The notes under the pieces are model-generated. The model saw nothing but the letters and a program-made list of their open reading frames with translations. It did no database searches and was not told where the DNA came from. Positions 48,320 through 57,970 of a stretch of 64,000 nucleotides of DNA are shown piece after piece. This DNA comes from Herminiimonas sp. (GTDB lineage Bacteria; Pseudomonadota; Gammaproteobacteria; Burkholderiales; Burkholderiaceae_D). Both the position numbers and the translations under genes were made by a program. The DNA lies in the NCBI GenBank assembly GCA_028292665.1, contig JAQGLW010000083.1, positions 20,207-84,206 of the forward strand, given 5' to 3'. Numbering within the stretch: the stretch's first letter is position 1; every line of letters begins with the position of its first letter.

Positions 48320-48351
48320 CCGGTAAACAGCCGGACCCTGCGATTTATTCC
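48320..48351 (-). promoter_or_regulatory. Possible ECF-type promoter of the sigma-factor operon
   Basis: On the minus strand GGAATAAAT (48351-48343) stands about 75 bases upstream of the start codon of the secreted-protein gene, followed about 16 bases later by CTGTTTAC. GGAATAA-type -35 elements occur in ECF autoregulated promoters (general knowledge); this is a single-site guess without comparison. Confidence 0.3.
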
Positions 48352-48369
48352 ATCGGCACCGAAATAATT

Positions 48370-49521
48370 TTAGAGTTGTCCGTAAGAATGCAAACCGGAC
48401 AAGAACATGTTGACGCCCAGGAATGCAAACGTCGTCACCAGCAAGCCGACCAGCGCCCACCATGCGGCGACTTGTCCGCGCAAGCCTTTCATCAGCCGCA
48501 TATGGAGCCATGCAGCGTAATTGAGCCAGACAATCAATGCCCAGGTTTCTTTCGGATCCCACGACCAGTAGCCGCCCCATGCTTCGGCTGCCCACAATCC
48601 GCCCAGTATCGTTGCGATGGTAAAGAACGTGAATCCGACTGCGATTGCCTTGTACATGATGTCGTCGAGCACTTCGAGCGCCGGCAAGCGATCGGACAGC
48701 ATGCCGTTGGATTTGAGCAAATACGCCACGGAAACCATTGCCGCCAGTGCGAATGTTCCATAACCGATGAAATTGGCCGGCACATGAATTTTCATCCACC
48801 AGCTTTGCAGTGCGGGAACCAGCGGTTGAATTTCCGATGCGTCACGGCTGATCGTATACCACAGCAAAAATCCGACGGCGGCCGAAATCACCAACAGCAC
48901 AAACGGGCCCAATTGACGCGTCGCGTAATGCTGTTCGTAATACAGATAAAACAGCGAGGTGATCATGCAAAACAGGATGAACACTTCATACAGATTCGAT
49001 ACCGGAATATGACCGACATCCATTCCAACCAGATACGACTCATACCAGCGCACCAGCATGCCGGTAAATCCGAGCACGACCGCCGCCCAGCATAGTTTGC
49101 TCCCGACCGAACCGCCGAAATCCGACTTTGCAATCAACCCGCCCCAGTAGAACAGCGTCGACAGGAAAAACAGGGTGCTCATCCATAGAATCGCCGACTG
49201 GCTGGACAACAGATATTTCAGCAGGAATTTCTTGTTTGCCATGTCGAGCGCACCACCGTATTGCGCGATTGCGAACAATGCCAGCACGGCGAGCAACGCG
49301 ATCAGCCAGCGCACCGGCTTCCAGTGCCAGCCGAGCCAGGCAAATGTGGGCGCCGCCATGACCAGGATTATTTTTTCGTAATAATCCATATGCGCGCCGA
49401 AACGGTTAAGCGCGAATAACGATGCGGCCATCAATGCGGCGGCATACAGCCAGTCGATCACCGTCAGCCGCTTGAAAAATCCCGGCGGTTGCGTGTAAGT
49501 TTGATTTTGCGTTAATTCCAT
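48370..49521 (-). CDS. ccsB: CcsB/CcsA-type cytochrome c assembly protein (system II)
   Basis: 383 residues with about eight hydrophobic segments. The heme-handling WWD motif is WGGYWSWDPKETWALIVWL, with flanking histidines in NYAAWLHMRLMKG and IHVPANFIGYG. It forms the heme exporter and cytochrome c synthetase together with ResB. Naming varies: the WWD protein is CcsA in some species, but is annotated ccsB in most betaproteobacteria. Follows resB by 81 bases. Confidence 0.94.
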   Translation of the reverse strand: MELTQNQTYTQPPGFFKRLTVIDWLYAAALMAASLFALNRFGAHMDYYEKIILVMAAPTFAWLGWHWKPVRWLIALLAVLALFAIAQYGGALDMANKKFLLKYLLSSQSAILWMSTLFFLSTLFYWGGLIAKSDFGGSVGSKLCWAAVVLGFTGMLVRWYESYLVGMDVGHIPVSNLYEVFILFCMITSLFYLYYEQHYATRQLGPFVLLVISAAVGFLLWYTISRDASEIQPLVPALQSWWMKIHVPANFIGYGTFALAAMVSVAYLLKSNGMLSDRLPALEVLDDIMYKAIAVGFTFFTIATILGGLWAAEAWGGYWSWDPKETWALIVWLNYAAWLHMRLMKGLRGQVAAWWALVGLLVTTFAFLGVNMFLSGLHSYGQL

Positions 49522-49602
49522 TAATTTTCTCCGCGACGTTTCAGTCGATGTCGAAACAACGATGGCCGATACCAGCCAACGGCTCAGTATAGTTGAGGGA
49601 AG

Positions 49603-51726
49603 TTATTGCTGCTCTGGCGCTCCCGCTTGCGCCAAGCGGCCTTTGAGCGTCTCGAATTCCTTATCGAAATCCAGTGTCTTGCGTTGTGAACTCATTGCCA
49701 TCAATGCGCGCGATTGTCCATCCTGTTCCGACTTGATCCAGATCCAGAGACGCCGCTCGCGGATATACAACATCGAGAACACGCCGAGAACCAGAAACAG
49801 GCAACCCAGATACACGACGTTTTTGCCCGGCGAGCGCGTCACTTGCAGCACCGATGCTTTCACTTCGTCGAATTCCTTCAATTGCAAATAGACCGGCGCA
49901 CTGTAAAAAAACGCATCGGCGAACGCGTTGGTGGCAAACTGCAGGAAGCGTGCGTGCTTCTCATCCGCCGTCACCGGTTTCAAGCCGTCCTTTTCACGTG
50001 CAGCCTGCCATAAATCCCACAAGCTGCCGTTAAGAATTTTCATGAAAATATCGGCTGCTTTCTCCTGCTGGGCCGGCGGTATTTTTTCGAGAAACCTCGA
50101 TACGGCAACATAGCCCGATTCCTTTTCATTGCCGGCGAAAATCGATAATCCTTTCAGCGCGGATTCCTGCAACTGTGTCCGCAGGTTGTCCCCGTCTGCG
50201 CGCGCTTCGGGCATCGCACGTTGCGCATAACGTTGCGCCGCCTTCGCACGCAGTTCAGGATTCAGAATGGCCGCGCGCAGGCGCATCCACTCCTCCACCG
50301 AATCATTGTCGTCAGCCGGAATGCGCAAGTAACGGAACGCGTCGCTCGGCGAATCACGCATGCCGGCGAGGAACACATAGGTCCCGTCGGCGAGCACCGG
50401 TTGCATGTAGTTATGGTACTCGCGCGCCTGACCCGTCTTGTCGCGCAGTTTGTATTGCACGCTGGGGCCGACGTTTTTCAGGTTTTTATTATTTGCATTT
50501 TTTGCGGCAGAACCCAGACGCTGATCCAGCCCATCTGAAAATTTCTGATTGAAGGTTTTGTTCGTATTTACCGCGCGGACATCCTGCCCGCTTTGCGCCA
50601 TGTTTTCCACATTGAAGGGCCGAAATCCCGACCATTCGACGGTGTATTCGTTGCCCTTATTGTTGCCGAGCGCCGTCGAATTGCCGACTTCTCCGGCAAG
50701 CTGAAACGTGTAATTCTGTGCGCCGGCCATCGGATAACCGGCCACCTTGAGCTTGCTGCCGCCATCCTCGAAGCTGGACTGATAAACCGCGAGACCTTTG
50801 TAAATCAATGGCTCATTTACCTTGATCGTTGCCGGAAAACTCTTGCCGGTATCATGGTCGGTCACCACCACGTCGCTCGCGAACAGTTTCGGCATGCCGG
50901 TCGAATAATAATCGATGACGAATTTTTTCAACTGAATCGTAAAGGGCAAATCCTGAATAAACACCCCGTTTTGTTCCGGAACGATTGCGGTATTGCTGCT
51001 GGAGCCCTCGGGAATGAATGTGTTGCCGCGAAAAGTCGGATTGCCCAAACCCAGTCGGTGCTGCGCCGGAATCTGGGCAATGACGCCATTGCCGGTGAAT
51101 GGCGTTTTACCGTAAAACCATTGCTGAAAACGGATCGGCAAATCGGAGTCGAGCAAGCCGCCGATACAGATGATGACGATCGCGCTGTGCGCAAAAATAT
51201 AACCCCATTTATTGGCCGCACCCTGCTTGGCGGTAATCAGCGTTGCATTGCCTTTGTCGACGGCTTTGACTTTGTAACCGCTTGCCGCGACCCGATCCAT
51301 CAATTGTTGCGCGAGCGTGGCGCGCGGTACGGCGGCAGTCCATTCGGACTTGTGATGAAAGTTGCGCAGCGACTGCTCACGCACATTCTCGCGCCAGCTG
51401 CGCATGTCTTTCAGCATTTTCGGCGCATTGCGCGTAATGCACAACGACGTCGACAACACCAGAAAACCCATGATCAGCAGGAACCACCATGCCGAATACA
51501 CCGAGTACAAACCAATCTTGCCGAATACCTCGAACCAGAACGGGCCGAACTGGTTCACATAATTGGTCATCGGTTCATTCTGCTTCATGATCGTGCCGAT
51601 GATCGACGCGATCGCCAGCAACGACAGCAGGCTGATCGCAAAACGCATCGACGATACGAGCTCCACTGCGTCCGACAGCCAGCGGCGATTGGTTTTCAGT
51701 TTTATTCCGGCAGTACTTGTATTCAT
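49603..51726 (-). CDS. resB: ResB-family cytochrome c biogenesis protein
   Basis: 707 residues, partner of the WWD protein in system II. N-terminal helices include SMRFAISLLSLLAIASIIGT and SAWWFLLIMGFLVLS; a third helix is near 170 (GYIFAHSAIVIICIGGLLDS). A large periplasmic domain (about 195-600) follows, with FQSSFEDGGSKLKVAGYP, and a last helix (VVYLGCLFLVLGVFSMLY) near 640. Length agrees with long betaproteobacterial ResB. Order cytochrome c4-resB-ccsB is consistent with supply and assembly of c-type cytochromes. Confidence 0.95.
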   Translation of the reverse strand: MNTSTAGIKLKTNRRWLSDAVELVSSMRFAISLLSLLAIASIIGTIMKQNEPMTNYVNQFGPFWFEVFGKIGLYSVYSAWWFLLIMGFLVLSTSLCITRNAPKMLKDMRSWRENVREQSLRNFHHKSEWTAAVPRATLAQQLMDRVAASGYKVKAVDKGNATLITAKQGAANKWGYIFAHSAIVIICIGGLLDSDLPIRFQQWFYGKTPFTGNGVIAQIPAQHRLGLGNPTFRGNTFIPEGSSSNTAIVPEQNGVFIQDLPFTIQLKKFVIDYYSTGMPKLFASDVVVTDHDTGKSFPATIKVNEPLIYKGLAVYQSSFEDGGSKLKVAGYPMAGAQNYTFQLAGEVGNSTALGNNKGNEYTVEWSGFRPFNVENMAQSGQDVRAVNTNKTFNQKFSDGLDQRLGSAAKNANNKNLKNVGPSVQYKLRDKTGQAREYHNYMQPVLADGTYVFLAGMRDSPSDAFRYLRIPADDNDSVEEWMRLRAAILNPELRAKAAQRYAQRAMPEARADGDNLRTQLQESALKGLSIFAGNEKESGYVAVSRFLEKIPPAQQEKAADIFMKILNGSLWDLWQAAREKDGLKPVTADEKHARFLQFATNAFADAFFYSAPVYLQLKEFDEVKASVLQVTRSPGKNVVYLGCLFLVLGVFSMLYIRERRLWIWIKSEQDGQSRALMAMSSQRKTLDFDKEFETLKGRLAQAGAPEQQ

Positions 51727-51823
51727 GTCAGTGTGCTTATTATGCTTGCGTCAATGGTACGCCGCCAAAAGCAAAAGGGGCGGCCTTCGCCACCCCCTTA
51801 TTCTTTTCATTTTATTATTATTT

Positions 51824-52483
51824 CTACTTCAAGCCTGCGACATAATCCGCCACCGCTTGAATTTCGTCGTCCGACAAGCGTTTGGCGATTGCCGTCATCG
51901 GCGTACTGTTCTTGCGGGCGCCGGAGCGGAAATTGATCAATTGCGCTGCCGTGTAGTCTTGGTGCTGGCCGGCAAGGCGCGCGAATTGGGCCGGAATACC
52001 GGCGCCGTTCGGACTGTGGCAACCGGCGCAGGCAGGCACGCTTTTCTCGGCGATACCGCCGCGGTAAATCTTTTTGCCGATATCAACGGTATCCTTGTTC
52101 CTTGCCGCGCCGGGCTTCTCCGTCTGCGCATTGAGGTAGGCGGCGATATTTTTCATTTCGTCATCGGTCAGCGCCTTGGCAATCGGACTCATGATGGCGT
52201 TGTTGCGTTCCGGGCCTTTGAAATTCACCAGCTGCTTGTAAATATAAGACTCGTGCTGGGACGCCAGTTTGGGATTTTGCACAATGGTGGAATTGCCTGC
52301 CGCGCCATGGCACGACACGCAGGCCGGGATATTGCGGGCCGCATCGCCATTGGTGTAGATGGCTTCGCCCTTGGCCGGATCCGCTTTGGCGGCTTCCTTT
52401 TCTTCTGCGGCGATGGCAATGGACGACACTGCCAGCATCGCTACGAACAAGGATTTTAAAAATGGTAGAAACGCACGATTCAT
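51824..52483 (-). CDS. Cytochrome c4-type diheme protein
   Basis: 219 residues with a signal peptide (to about residue 25) and two c-type heme sites, CVSCH (55-59) and CAGCH (152-156), in two similar halves. Each half carries a distal Met-containing stretch (NAIMSPIAKALTDDEM, NSTPMTAIAKRLSDDEI). Such proteins pass electrons to terminal oxidases in the periplasm. Transcribed ahead of resB-ccsB; its start lies about 160 bases from engB, which is divergent. Confidence 0.94.
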   Translation of the reverse strand: MNRAFLPFLKSLFVAMLAVSSIAIAAEEKEAAKADPAKGEAIYTNGDAARNIPACVSCHGAAGNSTIVQNPKLASQHESYIYKQLVNFKGPERNNAIMSPIAKALTDDEMKNIAAYLNAQTEKPGAARNKDTVDIGKKIYRGGIAEKSVPACAGCHSPNGAGIPAQFARLAGQHQDYTAAQLINFRSGARKNSTPMTAIAKRLSDDEIQAVADYVAGLK

Positions 52484-52641
52484 TCAAACACCCTGAGACT
52501 TGATATTAAAATTTTGCCCTGTTGGCGGCGGACATATTATTCTGCGCGGCTTCGCTTTTGCGGTGCAGCAGTACATAACCTCTTATTGTACAATAGCTTT
52601 CTGGCATTTTCGCCTCTTTTGCTGCATTTTCTCCCCATTCT

Positions 52642-53355
52642 ATGTCCCTACTTTGGCAAGCCCGCTTCTTCACCACGGCGAACCATCTCCGTGATTTGCC
52701 AAAGACGCAAGTCCCCGAAGTTGCCTTCGCCGGACGCTCCAATGCCGGCAAATCGACCGCGATCAATATTCTGTGCAACCAGAAGAAGCTGGCCTTCGCT
52801 TCCAAAACTCCCGGCCGCACGCAACACATCAATTATTTTTCGATCGGCGGCGGCCATGTCGGCCAGCACCGCAAGGATGAAACCAAAGTCGATGAGATCC
52901 GCGCGCTGCTGGTCGATTTGCCCGGCTATGGTTATGCAGAAGTGTCCGGTTCGGCAAAACTCCACTGGCAGGAACTGCTGGGCGATTATGTGCAACACCG
53001 GGAGCAATTGGCCGCGCTGGTGCTGATCATCGATTCGCGCCGCCCGTTTACTGCGCTCGATATCCAGATGCTTGAGTGGTTTGCGCCGACCGGCAAGCCG
53101 ATCCATTGCATCCTGACCAAGGCGGATAAACTCAATCGCAACGATGCGGTCAATGCATTGCGGCTTGCGCGTACCGTCCTGGGCAGCTATGTCGATGGGG
53201 AAGGAAAACCGTTTCCGTTCACTGCGCAATTATTTTCAGCGCTGAAGCGAACCGGACTGGAAGAAGCCGACGGCAAGATTCTGGAATTGCTTGGATTATC
53301 GGATGAAGAGTCGGAACACGAACTGCCCGGCGCAACGAAGGATTCCGGCATTTGA
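52642..53355 (+). CDS. engB: Ribosome biogenesis GTP-binding protein YihA/EngB
   Basis: 237 residues; essential GTPase in assembly of the large ribosomal subunit. G1 [12 protein letters not shown]3 [11 protein letters not shown]4 TKADKL and G5-like FSALKRTG are all present. An insertion [17 protein letters not shown] after the switch region is longer than in E. coli, and the acidic tail is extended. Divergent from the cytochrome c4 gene, a common order. Start ATG chosen at the conserved [16 protein letters not shown]. Confidence 0.96.
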   Translation: MSLLWQARFFTTANHLRDLPKTQVPEVAFAGRSNAGKSTAINILCNQKKLAFASKTPGRTQHINYFSIGGGHVGQHRKDETKVDEIRALLVDLPGYGYAEVSGSAKLHWQELLGDYVQHREQLAALVLIIDSRRPFTALDIQMLEWFAPTGKPIHCILTKADKLNRNDAVNALRLARTVLGSYVDGEGKPFPFTAQLFSALKRTGLEEADGKILELLGLSDEESEHELPGATKDSGI

Positions 53356-53386
53356 CGCACGGAACGATAGTGAAGAGCAAAAAAAT

Positions 53387-53414
53387 CCCTGGAGAAAGGG
53401 GAGTATCTCCAGGG
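53387..53414. repeat. Hairpin CCCTGGAGA-N10-TCTCCAGGG between engB and hemB
   Basis: Nine-pair perfect stem about 30 bases after the engB stop. The A-run lies on its upstream side, so it would terminate minus-strand rather than plus-strand transcripts, yet no minus-strand gene is seen here. A purine-rich stretch GGGAGGAGAAGCGGGAGG follows at about 53455. Possible small RNA or part of the hemB leader. Confidence 0.45.
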
Positions 53415-53564
53415 CAGTAACGCCTTATCGTCAAGAACGATTCGGCCCCGCTCAGGGAGGAGAAGCGGGAGGTGAATGAATCACCTATATTCTCTGATAT
53501 ACACTGTCATAAAAAGTTTCAAACATTTTTCAATTCTTGTTTTTGCCTTGCATTCCGCCTATAA

Positions 53565-54587
<1,023 letters not shown>

Positions 54588-55060
54588 TCCGTGCGCTAAT
54601 CCGGCTGCATTGCGCTTTCAAGCCGCTGACCGGTATCCTGGTTTTTCACCAGATCACGTGACCGATGCATGCCATATGCCGCAGCGGCGCGGAAACAATC
54701 GTTGCGTCTGCCGCATTAGTAGAGAGTCATATCTAAAATTTCCTGTCTAAGCAATTCCGACGTATTGGATTGCTCGCAAGGAACGAGGAGTTGAATGGAA
54801 CGAGCCATGCCGGGCTGACAGTGAATGAAGCCATGGCGCTTGAGGGTTTTGAGTAGTTATGAACGCTGGGCAGGGTGGTACGAAAGAAATGCTATATATC
54901 GTGCTCTGCTGGCGTTTGTCCATGAATTGTCGTGTAGACATAAATAAACGCTAGATATTGACCCTGCTGAGCCGTCCATGGCGCCGGGTTGGAGTTTGTG
55001 ATCGACATCGTTGTCATGGAAGTGGTAAATCTGCTGTTTTGATACAGAGGACTCTACCCC
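54588..55060. other. 473 bases without a recognisable gene, before an IS remnant
   Basis: Short frames occur on both strands, but none has a good start, ribosome binding site or familiar motif. The part after about 54720 has a different feel from the flanking genes and may be decayed mobile-element or insertion debris leading into the transposase remnant at 55061. No hairpin with a T-run was found after hemB. Confidence 0.4.
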
Positions 55061-55587
55061 ATGAACATACGATACCGTGTCACCCTGAGCGAAGAAGAAC
55101 GCCCCCAACTGCAAGCCCTGCTCGCGAAGGGGCACTCCCGCGTGCGTGAAATCAAACGCGCGCAGATTCTGCTGGCAGCCGCCGAAGGCGCGACCGCAGA
55201 ACAGATTGCCAAAGCCATACGCGTTAGTGCAGCGACGATTTACCGCACCCAGCGCAGCTTTGTTGAACAAGGGCTGGAGGCTGCCTTGCATGAAGCGTAG
55301 CGCACCGGCGGTCGTCGCAAACTCTCGAAGGCGCTGGTCGACGAGCACTACCACGATGCCCAATGCGTCCGAATCGTGCTGGATAATCTCTCGATCCATA
55401 CCGCCACCGCGCTCTACGATAAGTTTCACCCATCGAACCCTGCTGGTCGGCGATCAAAACCAGACTGCGCGGCATGAAGGCACGCACCCGGGCAGCATTG
55501 GACAGTGCCCTCACGAAGACCGTCAACACCGTCAGCAATAGCGACGCCACAGGTTGGTTCGCACACTGCGGCTATGCCGTGCACTAA
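55061..55587 (+). pseudogene. IS630-type transposase remnant
   Basis: The first frame (MNIRYRVTLSEEERPQLQAL...) has the N-terminal helix-turn-helix of IS630-family transposases with GATAEQIAKAIRVSAATIYRTQRSF. It hits a TAG at 55301 and continues in frame as RTGGRRKLSKALVDEHY and IVLDNLSIHTATALYD, a later catalytic-domain segment, so a large internal part is missing. A C-terminal piece resumes in another frame, ending TGWFAHCGYAVH at 55587. At least one stop, one internal deletion and one frame change make it non-functional. No clear terminal repeats were identified. Confidence 0.8.
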
Positions 55588-55658
55588 TTCCCTGCTCCAC
55601 CCTGGCGCTGCATCCGCCCAGACCACGTTCGCACATATGAATATTGATCAAATGAGTC

Positions 55659-56576
55659 CTAGTCTTTTCCCGCTTCGACATCGGGTTCGAAAAAACACCA
55701 TTTCGCTTGCGGCCAGCGTTGCTGAATGCTGGCCTCGACCGCATTGATCGCGTCAATCAAAGTGATATCGGAAGGATGCGGCTGCATTTTCGCCTGCACC
55801 GCCACCATCAATTGTTCGCCCCATTGCAGCGTGATCAGATGAATCACGCGCTCGACTTCCGATCGCGCCTCAATATGCGCCTTGATTGCGGCATGCACTT
55901 CAGGTGCGGCCGATTCGCCGGTGATCATCGCTTTCACTTCACGCATGATGAACACCGCAACCGTCATCAGCAATACGCCAACCGCGATCGAGCCGCATGC
56001 ATCCCACATCGGATTACCGGTCGCCATTGCCGCCAGCACTGCGGCAAATGCGATGCAGAGACCGGCGAGCGCGGCGATATCTTCGCCGGCAATCACCATC
56101 AGTTCCGATTGGCGCGTTTCGCGAAACCATTTGAAAAACGGTTTGCCGCCCGCTATTTTACGGATTTCCCGCATCGCGCCAATCAGCGAAAAAGCTTCCA
56201 GCAGGACCGATACGCCCAGCACGATCAACGCAACGGCGGCATTGCTTAACGGTTCCGGATGATTGAAATGCTTGATGCCTTCCGATACCGAAAATGCGCC
56301 TCCCAGAAAGAAGAGCAGCAGCGCAACCATCATCGCCCAGAAATAAACGACGCGGCCGTATCCCATCGGATGGGACTCGTCAGCCGGTTTCCTTGACTCC
56401 TGCAAACCGCGCAACAGAAATATCTGATTGGTGCAGTCCGCCAGCGAATGAATCGCTTCCGCCAGCATGGCTCCCGAACCGGTAAAGAATGCTGCGCTGA
56501 ATTTTGCAATCGCAATGCCGCCGTTGGCGCCGAGCGCATAGAAAATAGCTTTGGTAGAACCTTCTGGCGATGACAT
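55659..56576 (-). CDS. Cation diffusion facilitator family transporter (ZnT9-like)
   Basis: 305 residues with six predicted helices and a cytoplasmic C-terminal domain (about 215-300, ITLQWGEQLMVAVQAKMQPH). Helix 2 has AEAIHSLADCTNQ, the HSxxD half of the metal site. In helix 5, GEDIAALAGL replaces the usual HDxxxD-type motif, so the site is of the ED/AAL variant seen in ZnT9-like proteins. It probably exports a divalent metal, but which one is unclear. Transcribed towards the IS remnant; the start faces about 445 non-coding bases. Confidence 0.88.
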   Translation of the reverse strand: MSSPEGSTKAIFYALGANGGIAIAKFSAAFFTGSGAMLAEAIHSLADCTNQIFLLRGLQESRKPADESHPMGYGRVVYFWAMMVALLLFFLGGAFSVSEGIKHFNHPEPLSNAAVALIVLGVSVLLEAFSLIGAMREIRKIAGGKPFFKWFRETRQSELMVIAGEDIAALAGLCIAFAAVLAAMATGNPMWDACGSIAVGVLLMTVAVFIMREVKAMITGESAAPEVHAAIKAHIEARSEVERVIHLITLQWGEQLMVAVQAKMQPHPSDITLIDAINAVEASIQQRWPQAKWCFFEPDVEAGKD

Positions 56577-57022
56577 GGGTATTTACCGAAAATATAAACT
56601 GCCACCTTAACGGCTACAGCATTACCGTGCAAGCCGCGTTCGGCATTGCGGTTCATGCCGAACGGTCCGAGGCCGGCTGCCAGTGCGGTGTATCGAGGGT
56701 AGCGTAGTGAAGAGTCTCGGTAGATAGTCCTTCAATATGCTTTCTGCGATACGCCCCTTCGACATGTCCTGCGGATTGAGGCGGCCTGTTTAGCGCGAAC
56801 GGTCTGATGCGTGCCGACCGGAACGAATATTTCGCATGTATTGATCATCTGCAAGCTTGCATAAAAAACTTGCACGCGTTGACAGAAATCAACCTTTTAT
56901 GCATTGGTGAAAAAACTTGTCGGAACTTCTACATCTTGAGGGCCTCTACTTACGGCATACATGCAACGTCCCGGCATGTTCAGTATTGCGTGCCGTTCTT
57001 CAACATTCTTCAAGGAGCTTTT
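56577..57022. promoter_or_regulatory. Intergenic region with repeat hairpin and sigma-E-like promoter
   Basis: 446 bases without a gene. GTTCGGCAT-TGCGGTTC-ATGCCGAAC at 56638-56663 is a near copy of the hairpin before nikR. A candidate promoter for the downstream lipoprotein is GGAACTT (56922-56928), 16 bases, TCTACTT (from 56945), close to the sigma-E consensus GGAACTT-N16-TCTnA; it would give a leader of about 68 bases. TTGACA at about 56879 is a possible second -35 without a clear -10. Confidence 0.45.
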
Positions 57023-57430
57023 ATGAATAAATGGATCATGCCTCTAGCATGCGTTTTTGTACTTGGCGCCTGTAGTTCGACAGGATCGGGCAGGATGGGC
57101 TCCAGCTCTTCGTCCGGAACGAGTTCAGGCAGTTCCGGTGCCGGCACGTCCGCCACCTCTCCGACGACTTCCGGCACATATAGTTCGCCCAGCGGCGCGA
57201 ACATGCCTGGGCCCAAGGGTACTACTGGCACCCCTGATCCTAATTCAGGCTCCTCCGGCGTGTCCGGCTCCGGTAGTTCAAGCTCCGGCGTGTCCGGTTC
57301 TTCCAGCACCGGCGTATCGGGCTCCACTTCTCCCGATACAGGAGTAGGTAAAGCCGGCATGACCGGTTATCCCAAAACAGGCGCCGAGGGCGAGACCAGC
57401 AATTCAACCGGCGGCCCATCGAGCAAGTAA
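57023..57430 (+). CDS. Ser/Gly-rich repeat lipoprotein
   Basis: 135 residues from the ATG at 57023, preceded by AAGGAG; the frame upstream is open but has no such site. A lipoprotein signal (LACVFVLGAC) is followed by a low-complexity chain of Ser, Gly and Thr. The units SSGVSGS and STGVSGS recur three times near residues 80-105, repeated also at DNA level. The end is GMTGYPKTGAEGE... Function unknown; the unfolded, repeat-rich chain suggests a surface or envelope spacer. The ogt gene on the other strand ends one base away. Confidence 0.8.
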   Translation: MNKWIMPLACVFVLGACSSTGSGRMGSSSSSGTSSGSSGAGTSATSPTTSGTYSSPSGANMPGPKGTTGTPDPNSGSSGVSGSGSSSSGVSGSSSTGVSGSTSPDTGVGKAGMTGYPKTGAEGETSNSTGGPSSK

Positions 57431-57431
57431 T

Positions 57432-57920
57432 TTATTGCTGCATTACCGGAGCCCCCTCGAGTGCGAGCAGATACCGCTTGCGCTCGAGTCCGCCTGCATA
57501 TCCGGCCAAACCGCCTGCTGCGCCGATTATTCGATGGCACGGAACGATGATCGAAACCGGATTGCGGCCGATCGCGGTGCCTACCGCGCGTACTGCAGCG
57601 GGATTGCCGATGCGTAATGCGTGCTGAGCGTAACTGCCGGTACGGCCGAACGGAATCTCCATCAACTCTTGCCAGACTGCGCGCTGAAATGGAGTGCCGC
57701 TCAGATCGAGAGACAAGTCGAAAGCTTTTCTCTGCCGTGAAAAATATTCATCGAGCTGGCATGCCGCCTGTTTCAGCAGCGCATGGCTGTCGTCTTGCTG
57801 CCATCCCTCTTTTCCCTTGAAATATTTATGCTCCTCGAAATAGAGTCCGCTTAATCCTTTCGCGGTGGCCGCCAGCAATAATGTGCCGACAGGGCTGCGA
57901 TGTTCGGTGTAATAAATCAT
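57432..57920 (-). CDS. ogt: Methylated-DNA--protein-cysteine methyltransferase
   Basis: 162 residues from MIYYTEHRSPVG, chosen because AAAGGAAGACCC precedes this ATG; the longer frame runs into the upstream gene region. The suicide cysteine lies in IIVPCHRIIG, and the arginine finger/helix region is in GTPFQRAVWQELMEIPFG. It removes methyl groups from O6-methylguanine. Follows the Ada-AlkA fusion gene after 50 bases, making a repair unit. Confidence 0.95.
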   Translation of the reverse strand: MIYYTEHRSPVGTLLLAATAKGLSGLYFEEHKYFKGKEGWQQDDSHALLKQAACQLDEYFSRQRKAFDLSLDLSGTPFQRAVWQELMEIPFGRTGSYAQHALRIGNPAAVRAVGTAIGRNPVSIIVPCHRIIGAAGGLAGYAGGLERKRYLLALEGAPVMQQ

Positions 57921-57970
57921 GGGTCTTCCTTTCATCGATAATTGGCGGCAGCGCAGGCCGACCGAACTGC

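Noticed and set aside
54857..55429. 190-codon minus-strand frame
   Set aside because: Runs antisense across the IS630 remnant and has no recognisable features.
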